Source: Garcia nutans (taxonomy: Eukaryota > Streptophyta > Magnoliopsida > Malpighiales > Euphorbiaceae). Taken from it: DNA of 64,000 nucleotides. This document shows, piece after piece, positions 22,519-33,741 of the stretch. The notes under the pieces were generated by a model. It had not been told where the DNA came from. It made no database searches and was given only the letters and a program-made list of their open reading frames with translations. Position 1 is the stretch's first letter, and each line of letters opens with the position of its first letter. Position numbers and translations under genes: made by a program. The stretch is taken from the NCBI GenBank assembly GCA_947685225.1, contig CANTUV010000031.1, positions 72,025,001-72,089,000 of the forward strand. The letters run 5' to 3'.

Positions 22519-24721
22519 TGTAGACCCTTAATTTTGACACAATCCGATCCAATATGTTTTATTTAGTCTAAAATGATTTTTGTAGTCTAATTAGTCCAAA
22601 ATAATTTTTGCTTTAGTATCTAATTTTTATTAATAAAAATAGAAACAAACAAATAAAAGTCAAAAAATCAAAATAAAAATAAAAATCGGAGTCGGAAAAA
22701 TCGGCGACGAAAAAATTATCGCGCGGGCCCATGGGCATTTCGCCCGCAAGAAATTCCTGAAGGCGAAATCACTGTGCTATTTCGCACGCAGAAATTTTCT
22801 ACCAGCGAAATAGCTTACGGGCCCGCTCCGAGCGCGCTGCCGCAGCCATTTGTAGCAGATTTTTTCGCCAGCGCAGTTTTTCCGCAGTAGTTTTTTTTCG
22901 GTAGTGCAAATTTTCCGACGCAAATTTTTCGAAACCTAATCCAATTAGGTTTTGGTTTCTTTTTTTTATTAATATTAATTATCTTAACTAATTAGGAATA
23001 AACAACCTCAAACCACTGTAAATAAGGACCAAAGACAATTAAAAAAGGGGAGGCAAGAATCCAAGAGGAGTTTGGAAAATTTGAAACCAAATCAAGGAAG
23101 GAAAAGAAGAAATTCAATTCACCTTTTTTCTGGAACAACAGTAGCACGATTTAGAGGATTCAAAGGCAAAAAAAGCTTGTCTTTAGAGCTAGTTCATCCA
23201 AGAAGAATTTTTTTTGGAGAAATCATCAAAAGAAGGTATGTGTTAATTAATTTCCTTTAATTGTTTTTTTTACACAGTAGCAAATCTATGAAATCAAAAT
23301 TAAAAACCTTTGAACTTTAATTTAGTTTTTCTAAAGCTAAAAAAAAAAAACCTTATTTCATTGGTTTATCTTCCAAAAGGCTTAAAATTGTTATTTTTTC
23401 TTCTTAAAAACCTTAAAACTCTAATTGAACATATTTTTCAACAAAACTAAGATGTAAATTCTGCTTCTTTTAAAATCTTAAAGTAGGTTCTATTTCATTC
23501 AAAAAGTCTTCTAAAACATCTTTTCTACTTATAAAACTTTAATTTATTTGTATAAATTTATAAAACTTCATGAAATTATCAAATTGATTTCTAAAACCCT
23601 AAAAATTATTCACCACCCGTGACCCTACTTCTAAATCCTAAAATTCAAAATTCAACTTTTAAACCCAAAATAATGAACACTAACCCTTTTAAAACCTTAA
23701 ACCATAATTTTTATGAACCATAATCCTTTTAAAACACTAAAAAAACATAAAAACATAAAAACCTAAATTTTACACAGTAGCTTAGGAACCCAACAACCAA
23801 AAATCACAAAATAAAGTATTTTAAAGTTTTTAAAACCCTAGTTTCATGATATCATAATTCAAACCTTAATTTTGTTAATCAAAGAGTCTTACCAACCCTT
23901 TAAAACATAAAACCCTAATTTATTTTAATTCCATAAAAAGTCACAGTAGCTATAATTGGACTTTTATTTGCTTTATTCAATTCCATACTTGATTATGCTT
24001 TGATTTATTTCTTATGCCTTAATTTATTTAATTTCAATACTTGATTTATTTAATTTATCATGGATGGGTGTTTATTTTCTATTTTGATTAATAGCTTTGA
24101 TGAATGATTTATTTATGATGAATGATTATTTATTTTTATCAATTAATTTAGATTTCCAAAAGTTATAAGAGGTATGTTTCCACTTGGTGGGTACCTCATT
24201 AGTTAAACATGATGTAATTTAATTTGCTTTTCTATTTTAGAACCTATGTAAAGGGCATGTTTCTACCTTTTGGTGGGTGTCCTATTTAGGCATGTGATGT
24301 AAGTACATGTTTCTATCCTTGGATGGGTGTCCATTTATTTGCTTTGTTTGGACATTGCTTTGATTTTAATATATTGATGCTTTCTTTTAATTATTGTGTG
24401 TAATATGGATAATATTGTTATATTTAAGAATTTTATAATATTAATACCTATAAAGGAGGCTGGTTCCAATGAACCGGGCGTTGTGGGGGTGCTGGGCCAT
24501 TTCTCACCTTCCCCACACGTACCCAACTTTTCGAACCCATTAAGGGGTTGGGGATTCCTTAGGAATCGAGTTATCCACACTTTTTTTTCCCAGTCCGTCT
24601 GGGTGGTGACTCCATTTTTCTCCGGACTTAGGTCCGTGTTCTCTAAGGCCCCGAGACTAAATAGTGCTGAAGTCGCAAGAACCATTCCACCGGGAATGGG
24701 GGCGAAAATCCCCGGTCACAG
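22519..24721 (+). repeat. TAT1 5' LTR
   Basis: Starts TGTAGACCCT and ends CCGGTCACA, 2.2 kb. It differs from the 3' copy by visible indels and many transitions, so the insertion is not recent. The ORFs at 24335-24752 on both strands are LTR sequence. Confidence 0.92.
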
Positions 24722-24722
24722 T

Positions 24723-24740
24723 GGTGACTCCACTGGGGAT
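24723..24740 (+). other. Primer binding site, TAT1 (probably tRNA-Arg type)
   Basis: TGGTGACTCCACTGGGGA directly after the LTR, the class of PBS found in Ogre/TAT elements. Its complement ends in CCA as a tRNA 3' end should. Confidence 0.8.
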
Positions 24741-25911
24741 AAGAGAAGTTGATTCCGTTGGTCTTTATATTATTCTATTCTTTCTTATAATGATATTATC
24801 CATTGCATCATCTTAGATTGCATTGTGTGCGTGAGTTAGGACACCCGTGTTACCCGTGTTATGTTATGTAAGGGATACCATACTTTCACTCAAGGTATGG
24901 AGATCGAGCATGGCATAATCACTCATAGCCTTGTACCATTTGGTATATACTTGCTATGGGAACCTAAGCCTTTTTACCCAAAGACTAAAGCTCATGTAAT
25001 TGGCCAAGTTACTTTCCTTAGGTTTTTACCCTAAATGCATGTTGTTTGACTATGGTTAATTTATCTTGGCTTAAATCATGGCTATTTGGTTTGTTCTTTT
25101 TCTAATATGACCTAAGTATAATGTAAGCTCAAAATAAATTTTTCTTTAAAATCCAAAAGACCAAAGATATTTTTAAAATTTTTCAAGATGGTCTTTGGAC
25201 ATAAGATTTTTTCTAAAAGCAAGTCAAAAACTTTTTTGGCCCATGGCCCAAATACTAAGCCCAAAATCCATTTTTCTAAAATCTTTTACAATGGGCTTAG
25301 AAACAAAACTATTTTCACCCAACCATTTTTTACAAAGAGCTTGCAAAAATATTTAGGTCAATTATGAAATACCAAAAATCAATTGTGGGCCTAGTTTACA
25401 CTAAGAATAAATTAACCATGGGCTTGTTTTTGGCATGAATCATTAGTTACCTTTTTCAAGTGAGAAATCTATTTATAATAAACCTCTTAATTTTGTTTTA
25501 ATCCAACATATCATAAAATCTACTTTAGTTGGTTGAATGGATTAAAACCTAATTAATGGGAATTATCATGGATTGATTTCCATTTTCAAAAATATAACTA
25601 TTGGTTGAAACGTCCGAGGGAATTATTCGAAAGCAAGATACCCCGTGTTGGTATTTTGTTAACCATATACCTAGGAAAAAGAGACTCGCCATTCATGTGT
25701 GGATGTTATAAGGTTGGAAGGATCGTCCTAATTACACTTGTTTATTGGTTGATTGTGCATACATGCATACATGCATGCATTTGCATCTCATATCATTGAT
25801 CCTCTCTAGCTCACAGCCCTGGATTACGAAAGTTCAAAAGCTTACGGTAATCTGACCTACGCCAGAGATGAAGTATCTAGCAACTACTCAATCACTTGCT
25901 CACCTAAAACA
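24741..25911 (+). other. TAT1 leader
   Basis: About 1.2 kb of AT-rich leader without a convincing gene. Its second half is duplicated in TAT2 at 36106-36765. The 64-codon ORF at 25605 is shared with TAT2 (36467) but resembles nothing known to me. Confidence 0.6.
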
Positions 25912-27309
25912 ATGGAGCCCGAACAAATTTAAAGGATGGTGGATGAAGCCCTTAATGCCAAAATGGAAGAAATCAAAGAGGCCCTAGCTGAGACCATGAA
26001 GAACCAATTGATTGCAATCTTAGAGAATCATGCCGAGGCATCTTCTAGCACTAAAAAACCAAAGGACAAAGGGAAGACTAAAGTTAGTGAAGTGGTTTTT
26101 GTTGATGAAAAGGTGATCATTGATGATGATGATGATTGGGCTCAATACTACCAAGAGGTTCAAGAAAAGAAGAAAGAACCGAAGGCTGTTGAGAAGGCAA
26201 CTATTGAAAAGACCGAGACATCCGATGTTAAAAAGTTGATTGCTGATTTAGAAAAGAAATTTGAGAAGAAGTTGAAAATAGAAGAGAAGTCTGAGATTGA
26301 CAAACTATTTGAACAAGATGAAGAGGTCCCTTATAAATTCAAGATGCCTTCCTTTGCTAAGTACAATGGCACCGGAAATCCTCATCTTCATGTGAAGCAG
26401 TACATCACTGCCAAGCAGTCTGCCCGAGCTACTAAGGCTCAAACCCTAAGGTACATTATGCTCTCATTGGACCCCGTCGTCCAAAATTAGTTCAATACCT
26501 TGGATGATGGAACACAAAAGAGTTGGGATCTACTTTACAAAGCCTTCATCCAACAATATGGATATAATGTTGAGCTAGAAGTTACCTTAATGGAAGTAGA
26601 GTCCATTAGGCAAAGGCCAAATGAGAATTTTGTGGACTATGTGAAAAGGTGGAGAAAAAAGGCTGCTTTACTCAAGAAGAGGCCCGATGAATCCGATCAA
26701 ATAAGGATGATTGTGAGAGGGGTGTTGCCTAGTCTTCGTGAGAGGATGTCTCATACACTCATCCATGATTTCAAAGACCTTCTCCAAGCTGGTTTGTAAA
26801 TTGAAGAATGGGAAGAGGAGAAGTGCTGCTTTGCAACAAAAAGGAACGAGAAAGGGAGCTATCAACCTGGTAGCCAAAGCATGCAACAGGCCGTCAGTGT
26901 TAATGCTACTAACCAAGGAATAAGGAGACAATTTTCAGAATTGGAAAAACCGATGTCTTGGGTTCTCAACAAGCTTCAAAGAAAGGGATTGTTACAACCC
27001 TTAAATCCTCGTCCTTTGCCTAATCCTCTTCATCCTAACTTTGATACTAGTGCATTTTGCCAATTCCATCAAAGGCCTAGACGCGAAATGGACAATTGGA
27101 TGAAGTTGCGGCATGAGATCCAGAATTTGATTGATAGTGGCAGGCTACCCGAGCCGAATAAGCCCAACACCAAAGATAATCCATTTCCAAGGTTCAACAG
27201 GGTGCCTCCACCAGCAACCTTCATGGTGGGAAAAGGATTGGAAGAAGATTTTATCTTATCCTCCTTTCAAGATGGAAATGTTGAAGATGAGAAAGGAAAA
27301 GAAGCCTAA
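25912..27309 (+). pseudogene. gag: TAT1 gag
   Basis: TAT-lineage gag in one frame from ATG 25912 to TAA 27307, broken by TAA 25930 (from CAA), TAG 26488 (TGG Trp in TAT2) and TAA 26797 (CAA in TAT2). It starts with a charged, Lys/Glu-rich N-terminal region containing an Asp run. The capsid-like block follows (FKMPSFAKYNGTGNPHLHVK, QRPNENFVDYVKRWR, then MIVRGVLPSLRERM). The C-terminal FCQFHQ...LRHEIQNLIDSG block corresponds to the C-x-FH-x-GH-x-C finger of TAT gags, but its later H and C are lost. The frame ends at GKEA, where TAT2 continues towards protease. Confidence 0.9.
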
Positions 27310-29640
27310 CTCAATGAACTTTCCTTAGCTTGAATGTTGCTTTTCAATCTTACTTTATTTAATATTTTGGAACTATTGTGTTTTTCAAATTTAAAGTTGT
27401 TTGAATAAATTACTTTCATCAAAATTTTTGTTGGTCTTTGTTCATTTTGGTGCTCGACCAATGAGGAATCTAGCTTCATAATTCATGAATTAATATATTT
27501 ATGCATCATGACTTGAATGACTTTACTAGGTGAGGGAATGGCTCTATAGCATTGAGTTGTGTATGCTTACTTAGAGAGGGCTCTTGCATAATTACCTTTA
27601 TCTAGGTCCTAGTCAGTCTTAGAACATGCTTTGACAAACTTTTGAGGCGAAATTGAACTCTGCTTATTTAAGAGAGAAATGATCTAGGCATTGTTTGGTT
27701 AGCCAACAACTAGTATCCACCCAATTAAATATCAATCCCTAGTTGTCCCTTTGAGCCTTCATAAAATTTTAGCTTTCTTTTTATTGGCTTACAAACCCTA
27801 ATAACCTACCTTGAGCTATTGTGATACTTTTGACAAGTCTTATGATTACTAAGATGAATAGGCAAGAAGATCAAAGAAAGCAATGATTAGTCAACATCAT
27901 GAGGATAGTTGAAGTTTCAAGACCATAAAGATAGTTGAAGTTCTCAAGACCATGAAGATAGTTGAAATTCTCAAGATCATAAGGATAGTTGATGTTCTCA
28001 AAACCATAAGGGTAGTTGAAGTTTTCCTAATATCTCTAATATATCAACATCAACATCAGAGTAACAAATGATTTATCCCTATTAAAGAAGATTTATGTTG
28101 CTCCACTTATCCATTATTGGAAGCCTAAGTTAGTACAAACCAAGACAGCTCTTTTTAGAGCTAAAAAAACAAAAAAAAAGAGAAAAAAGAAGAAAACAAA
28201 AGAAAAACAAAAGAAAAAAAAGGAAGAAAGATAAAATCTAAAAAGGTGGTTCAAAAAACCAACTGGGTTCTCTTTTACCTAAGACAACGAAAGGCTTCCA
28301 TTTATGGATTGACTTGAATTGGTCCCAACACAACCAAAGATTCAATCAAAATCAAAGAAAAAGGAGGAAAACTATCTAGTTCTTGAAAGTTCTATACTTG
28401 ATAGTCCTACAAGAAAGAAGGACAAAATGATGAAAGAAAGGGAAGAGTAAGGAAAGAGAAAGAAAACGGAAGAGTAAGAAAAATAAAGAGGAAAAAAGGG
28501 AAAAGAAGAAAAGAAACAAATTTGGGTCTTAAACTTTTTGCAAGGGCAAAAACTGTCCTAATCAAGATCCAGATTAATGCCAAGAAGATAGAAGGAATTT
28601 GGAGTCTAGAAAGATTGCTCCCAACTGTCTAAAGTTCCAACAAGAAATTTGTAGTGTGAGGGTTTGTCCATTGTGTCACACCAGCTCAAATCTCAAAATG
28701 GCCTCCACTTTAACCCATGTCCCTTATAGACCCCGTTTCAAGCCTATCAAAGAGTTGTTGATCTCTCTTGGTAGGTAGAGTCTATTAGTGGAGATAGTTT
28801 GGATAAGCATGCATATGAGATAAACAATATTTAAACTCAAATGAGACCTTTGGCCAAGTAATGTGTATGTGCCTATCTGAAGTGCAATAGTTCTTGCTTA
28901 AATAGAAATGATTCCCGAGTTTAGTACGGTAACTAGGGTTGTCATGTTATACATATATTAATTTGGAAAAATGAAGTCCTGAGGTACATTGACATCGAAT
29001 TGGCAAAGCCAACATTTGATTTCAAAATCAAAATTCAAAAAAAAAAAAGAGTGTTTTGTCATACAAAGCCTTTAAGTTAAGGGAAGTATGTTGAATTGAT
29101 TATTGGCAAGGTCATGAAGAAACTACCAACTGACAAGCTGAAACATAGATTGAAATGGATACATCCCTGACTCTGCTGCTTAGGGTCTCCACCACTCATG
29201 TTTTCAACATCTTGAAGATAAAAGCCAAATGCAAAGCTTTTGATCATTTCAATGTGAGACTTGAACGAGCGTCAAAAAGGAACCAATGAGAACACTTCTG
29301 CTAATCACCTCGGTCTGTGAGTCGATGGAACGACTGTAAGTATTATTCATGCATACATGAGCATATTACATCGCACTTTCTTATCTTAATGAAAGGCAAA
29401 CACCCTGCGAATTAAAGAATCAAAAGAAGATATTGAATCAAGGGGGAATGGAAAGCCTATTCGCTTGTGGAAGCCCCAGTCACTTTGTAAAGAGAAGAAA
29501 TGCGTGCTTATGCAAAGAACTAGACAAGAAAAACATTAATCAAAGCTTGCATGAAAGAAAACAATCCTTAGGGGCAAGGAGAGGATAAAAGATCCAATCA
29601 AAATTGGAGAAAAAAGGAAAAGCAGTTGCAAGGGAAAAGT
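27310..29640 (+). other. TAT1 non-coding middle, replaces pol
   Basis: 2.3 kb with no supported gene. It holds a 30-bp repeat (27896-28030), purine/A-rich tracts (28150-28230 and 28425-28520) and AT-rich unique sequence. The expected protease-RT-integrase is absent. Confidence 0.7.
27896..28032 (+). repeat. Short tandem repeat, ~30 bp x 5
   Basis: Five diverged units built on AAGGATAGTTGAAGTTCTCA and AGACCAT words. Confidence 0.8.
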
Positions 29641-29896
29641 GGTTAAAGTGCAAAAACTCCCTTGGAAGATCAAAACAAGGAAAGAAGAACATGGATCAAG
29701 CAAGACATGGCCAAGCCAAATCAAGCTTGGCCGTGTCACCTCAAAGGAAATCTTGGCAGAACATTACACAGATAGGAGACACGGCCAAGCCACTGGCCGT
29801 GTCTCACCTAAAGGGCAAAGCCAAGAAAGACAAGCAAAGAGAGAAGGGAAGCAGTAGGTGACACTGGCAGGCAACACAGCCAAGCCACTGGCCGTG
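29641..29896 (+). repeat. Captured Athila LTR fragment, left part
   Basis: From GGTTAAAGTGCAAAAACTCC this matches the inside of the Athila1 LTR beginning at 15011, including the GACACGGCCA/TGGCCGTGTC palindromes. The start is internal to the LTR, so it is a fragment rather than an insertion. It is cut by the solo LTR at 29897 and continues at 32337-32485. Confidence 0.85.
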
Positions 29897-32336
29897 TGTA
29901 ATACCCCAATGTATGCCCTAGAAGTTTTAAATATAATTGTTGTTTGATTTGGATCAATGTATATATGTTTTTGCAAAGGAAATGATAGTGTAAATGGAAG
30001 GTATATGTTGTATATATGTTAATATAAATAACATATACATAAGTCAATATGAGGAGTCAATGGGAGAGGATATTTTTATGTGATATGTGAAATTACTATA
30101 ATGGGCAAACAAGTGACAAAAGTTAAGTTAAATGAAAAAGGGTATTAAGGTAATTTTCTTTTGGAATTGCTTGGTGTAGATTTAAAGAGAGGAAGAGGTT
30201 GACTTTGCTTCTTCAATTTCTTTTCTTCTTCTTTGGTGGCCGAACCTTGTCAAGAGAAAAGGAGCAAGAGGAAAGTTTGATTTCTAAAATCAAATTGAAA
30301 GAGGAATCAAAGGGGTGAATTGAAGATTAGTGAAATTTCTTCATTTAAGGTTAGTACTCTTTTGTTTTCCTTTGTAAATTTTGAAGTTGTGTCTAAGGTG
30401 AATTGTGATTTGTTGATGTGATGATTTGGTGTGTTTGAGTTGTGTTTGTAAGTGTTAGAATTGATTGTAAGTTAAAAGATTGAATTGGTGATTGGTTTGA
30501 TTTTGAATATGGTAAGTTATGTGGAGGTTGATAGTGGAAGATCAAGAATGAATTTGGTTTTAGGGTTTTGAAGTGATGAATGATTAAATGTATGATAAAT
30601 TGTGATTATTGTGTTAAACATGCAAAATAGGTGTTAATGACTTTGATTACATCCATTTGAATGAGTTTGTGTTGTGTATAATGTGTTTAAATGCAATTAG
30701 AAGTGTTTTGGCCACAATTAGGGTTTTGTTCTTGAGTGACACGGCCAAAAGCAAGGAGAGACACGGCCGTGTCTTATGCATGTGTTTGCTACTGCCAAAA
30801 TTGTGTTGAGAGACACGGCCACAAGCTTGGCTGTGTCCCTCAAGTGTGCTGCCCGTGTTCCCCAAATGTGTTAGTTAATGTTTCCATTCCTTGTTCTTCT
30901 TGCATTGGTTTGATTCTCCCAAGGTATTTTTGGTATCTAAACCTAAACATAAACACTTTAAACACACTTAAAACAATAATGATCCAAACAAATGTATGTG
31001 GAAGATTCTAAGTCCATGAATGATGTAAATTGTTATGTATATATATATAAATGATGATCATTGAAAAAGTATGTGCAATACCATTGATTATGTATACTTG
31101 AGTGATGAATGGATCAATGTAAGTTGAGATATAGTAAAATGTAAAACCAATGTGTTTGGTGATAATGATGCAAATGTGATTGAGGCCATTGTGATTGGCT
31201 ATGATGATGCAATTGAAAGAATAAGGCATGTTGCCTAAGTGATGATGAGAATTGAGAATGGAAATGATAATTAAATAATAATTGAATTGTGTGGCTAATG
31301 TGTTATTCCATTTTCAGAGTATGTTGTTGGTGGCATGCCTAATAATGGTAACAATCTCTTGAAGTTAGGTTGGATTTGATCCTTGAAGCCTAATTGAGAT
31401 GTTACAATCCTTGAAGCTAGGTTGGATTGGTTCTTGAAGCCAAGTTGGGTTGATGCTTAGCATGCTTTGCTCCCCTTGAAGCTTGGTTGAACCTAATCCT
31501 TGAAGCCTAGTTGGGATTATGATAATGATAAATGTGATAACAAAACCAAAGCATTAACTCTGAAAATTGAATGGCATATTAGTCTGTCTTGGGCCCATGC
31601 TTGTCTTTGTTTAATGTGAGTCATGAATGATAAAATGATTGACTAATAAGGTATATGGAAAAATGTTGAAATGTGATATGTTTATATATGTGTGGTTTAT
31701 GAAATATAAAGATATGTTGATAGCTCTTCATTTATAATGTTGTATTGAAATGTGGTATGTTTATATGATTATGATTTGTGAAATGCAAAGGTGGGATGTT
31801 AGCTTTTCACCTATGTTGTTGCCTTTATTAATAATATGTGTGACATTGCATTGCATTAAGCATAATGTTGGCATATTTTGTACTACTAAGCCGTTGGCTT
31901 AGCGCGATAGTGTTGATCGCGCAGGTAACAGAGTTGAACCTGAGAGCTCCTCGAGACCGAGTGAGAGTAGAAATTGAAGAGTTTATTTTGGGACTTAAAG
32001 ATCAGAGAAAGCTGCCAATCATGTATAACTTCTTTATATTTTGTAAAGTATCCTTTATAATGTGAATATATGTATATTTGTAAATATGGTTTTAAATGCT
32101 TTCATATATGTAATTATTTTATAAATTCCGCTGCGTACTAAGTAAATGTATCTATATCTACTTTGTTTTGTACTACAAGTTAATTACTTATTTTCTATAA
32201 TATACAATTATAAAGGTTATAATATCTTTTAAAATGTTTTAAATGTTAAGGAAAGCCGTAGCATCCCTATGTTCAGTGCATGTATATTACTTTGTGGTGA
32301 ATGTAGTGTGCATGTATCGGATGTAGGGGTGTTACA
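29897..32336 (+). mobile_element. Tekay solo LTR, TSD CCGTG
   Basis: Starts TGTAATACCCC and ends GGGGTGTTACA, 2.44 kb. Identical 5-bp copies CCGTG lie at 29892-29896 and 32337-32341. It carries its own palindromic array (ACACGGCC type, 30737-30865), a CTTGAAGC repeat block (31350-31515) and two conserved stem-loops at 31886-31923. The 90-codon frames inside are not genes. Confidence 0.95.
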
Positions 32337-32485
32337 CCGTGTCAGATGACACAGCCACAAGCTTGGCCGTGTCCCATCCTAAGCCAAGAATAAAGATGAA
32401 CCAAAGAAAAAACACAGAAGATGACACACCCAGGGGACACGACCAAGCCACTGGCCGTGTCACTCCCATCTTCAAAGAACAAAGA
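32337..32485 (+). repeat. Captured Athila LTR fragment, right part
   Basis: Continuation of the fragment at 29641-29896 after the target duplicate, again with GGCCAAGCCACTGGCCGTGTC-type palindromes degraded at one arm. It ends where the GAAG array starts. Confidence 0.8.
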
Positions 32486-32775
32486 AGACCCGATCTCAAA
32501 GGATGAAGATCCATTTTCAAGGGTGAAGACCCGATCTCAAAGGATGAAGATCCATTTTCAAGGGTGAAGACCCAATCTCAAATGGTAAAGATCCATTTTC
32601 AAGGGTGAAGACCCGATCTCAAAGGATGAAGATCCATTTTCAAGGGTGAAGACTCGATCTCAATGGATGAAGATCCATTTTTAAGGGTGAAGACCCAATC
32701 TCAAAGGATGAAGATCCATTTTTAAGGGTGAAGACCCAATCTCGAAGGGTGAAGATCCATTTTGATGGTGAAGAA
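32483..32775 (+). repeat. 41-bp array of GAAG-centred mini-palindromes
   Basis: About seven units of roughly 41 bp. Each has two small palindromes with the same GAAG centre, one with arms GGAT/ATCC and one with arms GGGT/ACCC. It lies in the 3' region of TAT1. Confidence 0.92.
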
Positions 32776-32849
32776 TCACAATGCATAAAACAACCGGAGC
32801 AGTCAGACTTCTCAAATGATAAAAGGTCAGTCAAACTCAATCTCAGTTC

Positions 32850-33057
32850 CAAGGTCCCATTCTCGGGTCCAAGTACCCAAGCTCGGGTCCAAGTACCCAT
32901 TCTCGGGTCCAAGTACCCAAATCATATCAATCTCGGGTCCAAGTACCCATTATGGGGTCTAAGTACCCAAATTAAATCAATCTTGGCTCTAAGTACCCCA
33001 ATCAAATCAATCTTGGGTCCAAGTACCCAAATCAAATCAATCTCGGGTCCAAAACCC
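32850..33057 (+). repeat. GGGT-CCAAGT-ACCC palindrome array
   Basis: Seven or eight copies of GGGTCCAAGTACCC, arms GGGT and ACCC, separated by AAATCAAATCAATCT-like spacers of variable length. Confidence 0.9.
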
Positions 33058-33665
33058 AAATTTTTCTTAGGTCCAGAACCTAGAATTATCCTTGAGTCCA
33101 GAACTCGAACCGGGTCCAGAACCCAAATTTTCCTTAGGTCCAGAACCTAGAATCTCTCTTGAGTCCAGAACTCAAACCGGGACCAGAACCCAAATTTTCC
33201 TTAGGTCCAGAACCTAGAATTATCCTTAGACTGGACCGATTCCAGAACCCAAATTTTCTTTAGGTCGAGAACCTAGAATTATCCTTGAGTCCAGAACTCG
33301 AACCGGGTCCAGAACCCAAAATTTTCTTAGGTCCAGAACCTAGAATTTTCCTTAAGTCCAGAACTCGAACCGGGTCCAGAATCCAAATTTTCTTTTGGTC
33401 GAGAACCTAGAATTATCCTTGAGTCCAGAACTCGAACTGGGTCCAGAGCCCAAATTTTCCTTAGGTCCAGAACCTAGAATTATCCTTGAGTCCAGAACTC
33501 GAACTGGGTCCACAACCCAAATTTTCCTTAAGTCCAGAACCTAGAGTTATCCTTGAGTCTAGAACTCGAACCGGGTCCAAAATCCAAATTTTTCTTAGGT
33601 CCAGAACCTAGAATTATCCTTGAGTCTAGAACTCGAACCGGGTCAAGAACCCAAAACCTCAACCG
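33056..33665 (+). repeat. CCAGA-centred mini-palindrome array of TAT1
   Basis: About nine degenerate units near 67 bp. Each contains GGGT/ACCC, AGGT/ACCT and GAGT/ACTC palindromes with the same CCAGA centre. It is the sense-strand equivalent of 12590-13152 in TATa, where the third arm pair is AAGT/ACTT. Confidence 0.92.
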
Positions 33666-33728
33666 TTTCATCAAAAATTAAGTCTTATTGCTTTTCACTC
33701 TCTTTCACTAAGGTTTCGGATTATTCAA

Positions 33729-33741
33729 GCAGGGGGCAAAC
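33729..33741 (+). other. Polypurine tract of TAT1
   Basis: AAGCAGGGGGCAAAC-type tract immediately before the 3' LTR. Confidence 0.8.

Noticed and set aside
25605..25799. Small ORF shared by the TAT1 and TAT2 leaders
   Set aside because: Conservation is explained by common element origin; start codon not preserved in context and no domain seen.
28140..28520. Poly-lysine-like ORF potential in A/G-rich tract
   Set aside because: Low-complexity purine run without a stable frame.
29604..30047. Overlapping ORFs over the captured Athila LTR piece
   Set aside because: Same frames occur in the Athila1 LTR at 15018-15379; repeat translation only.
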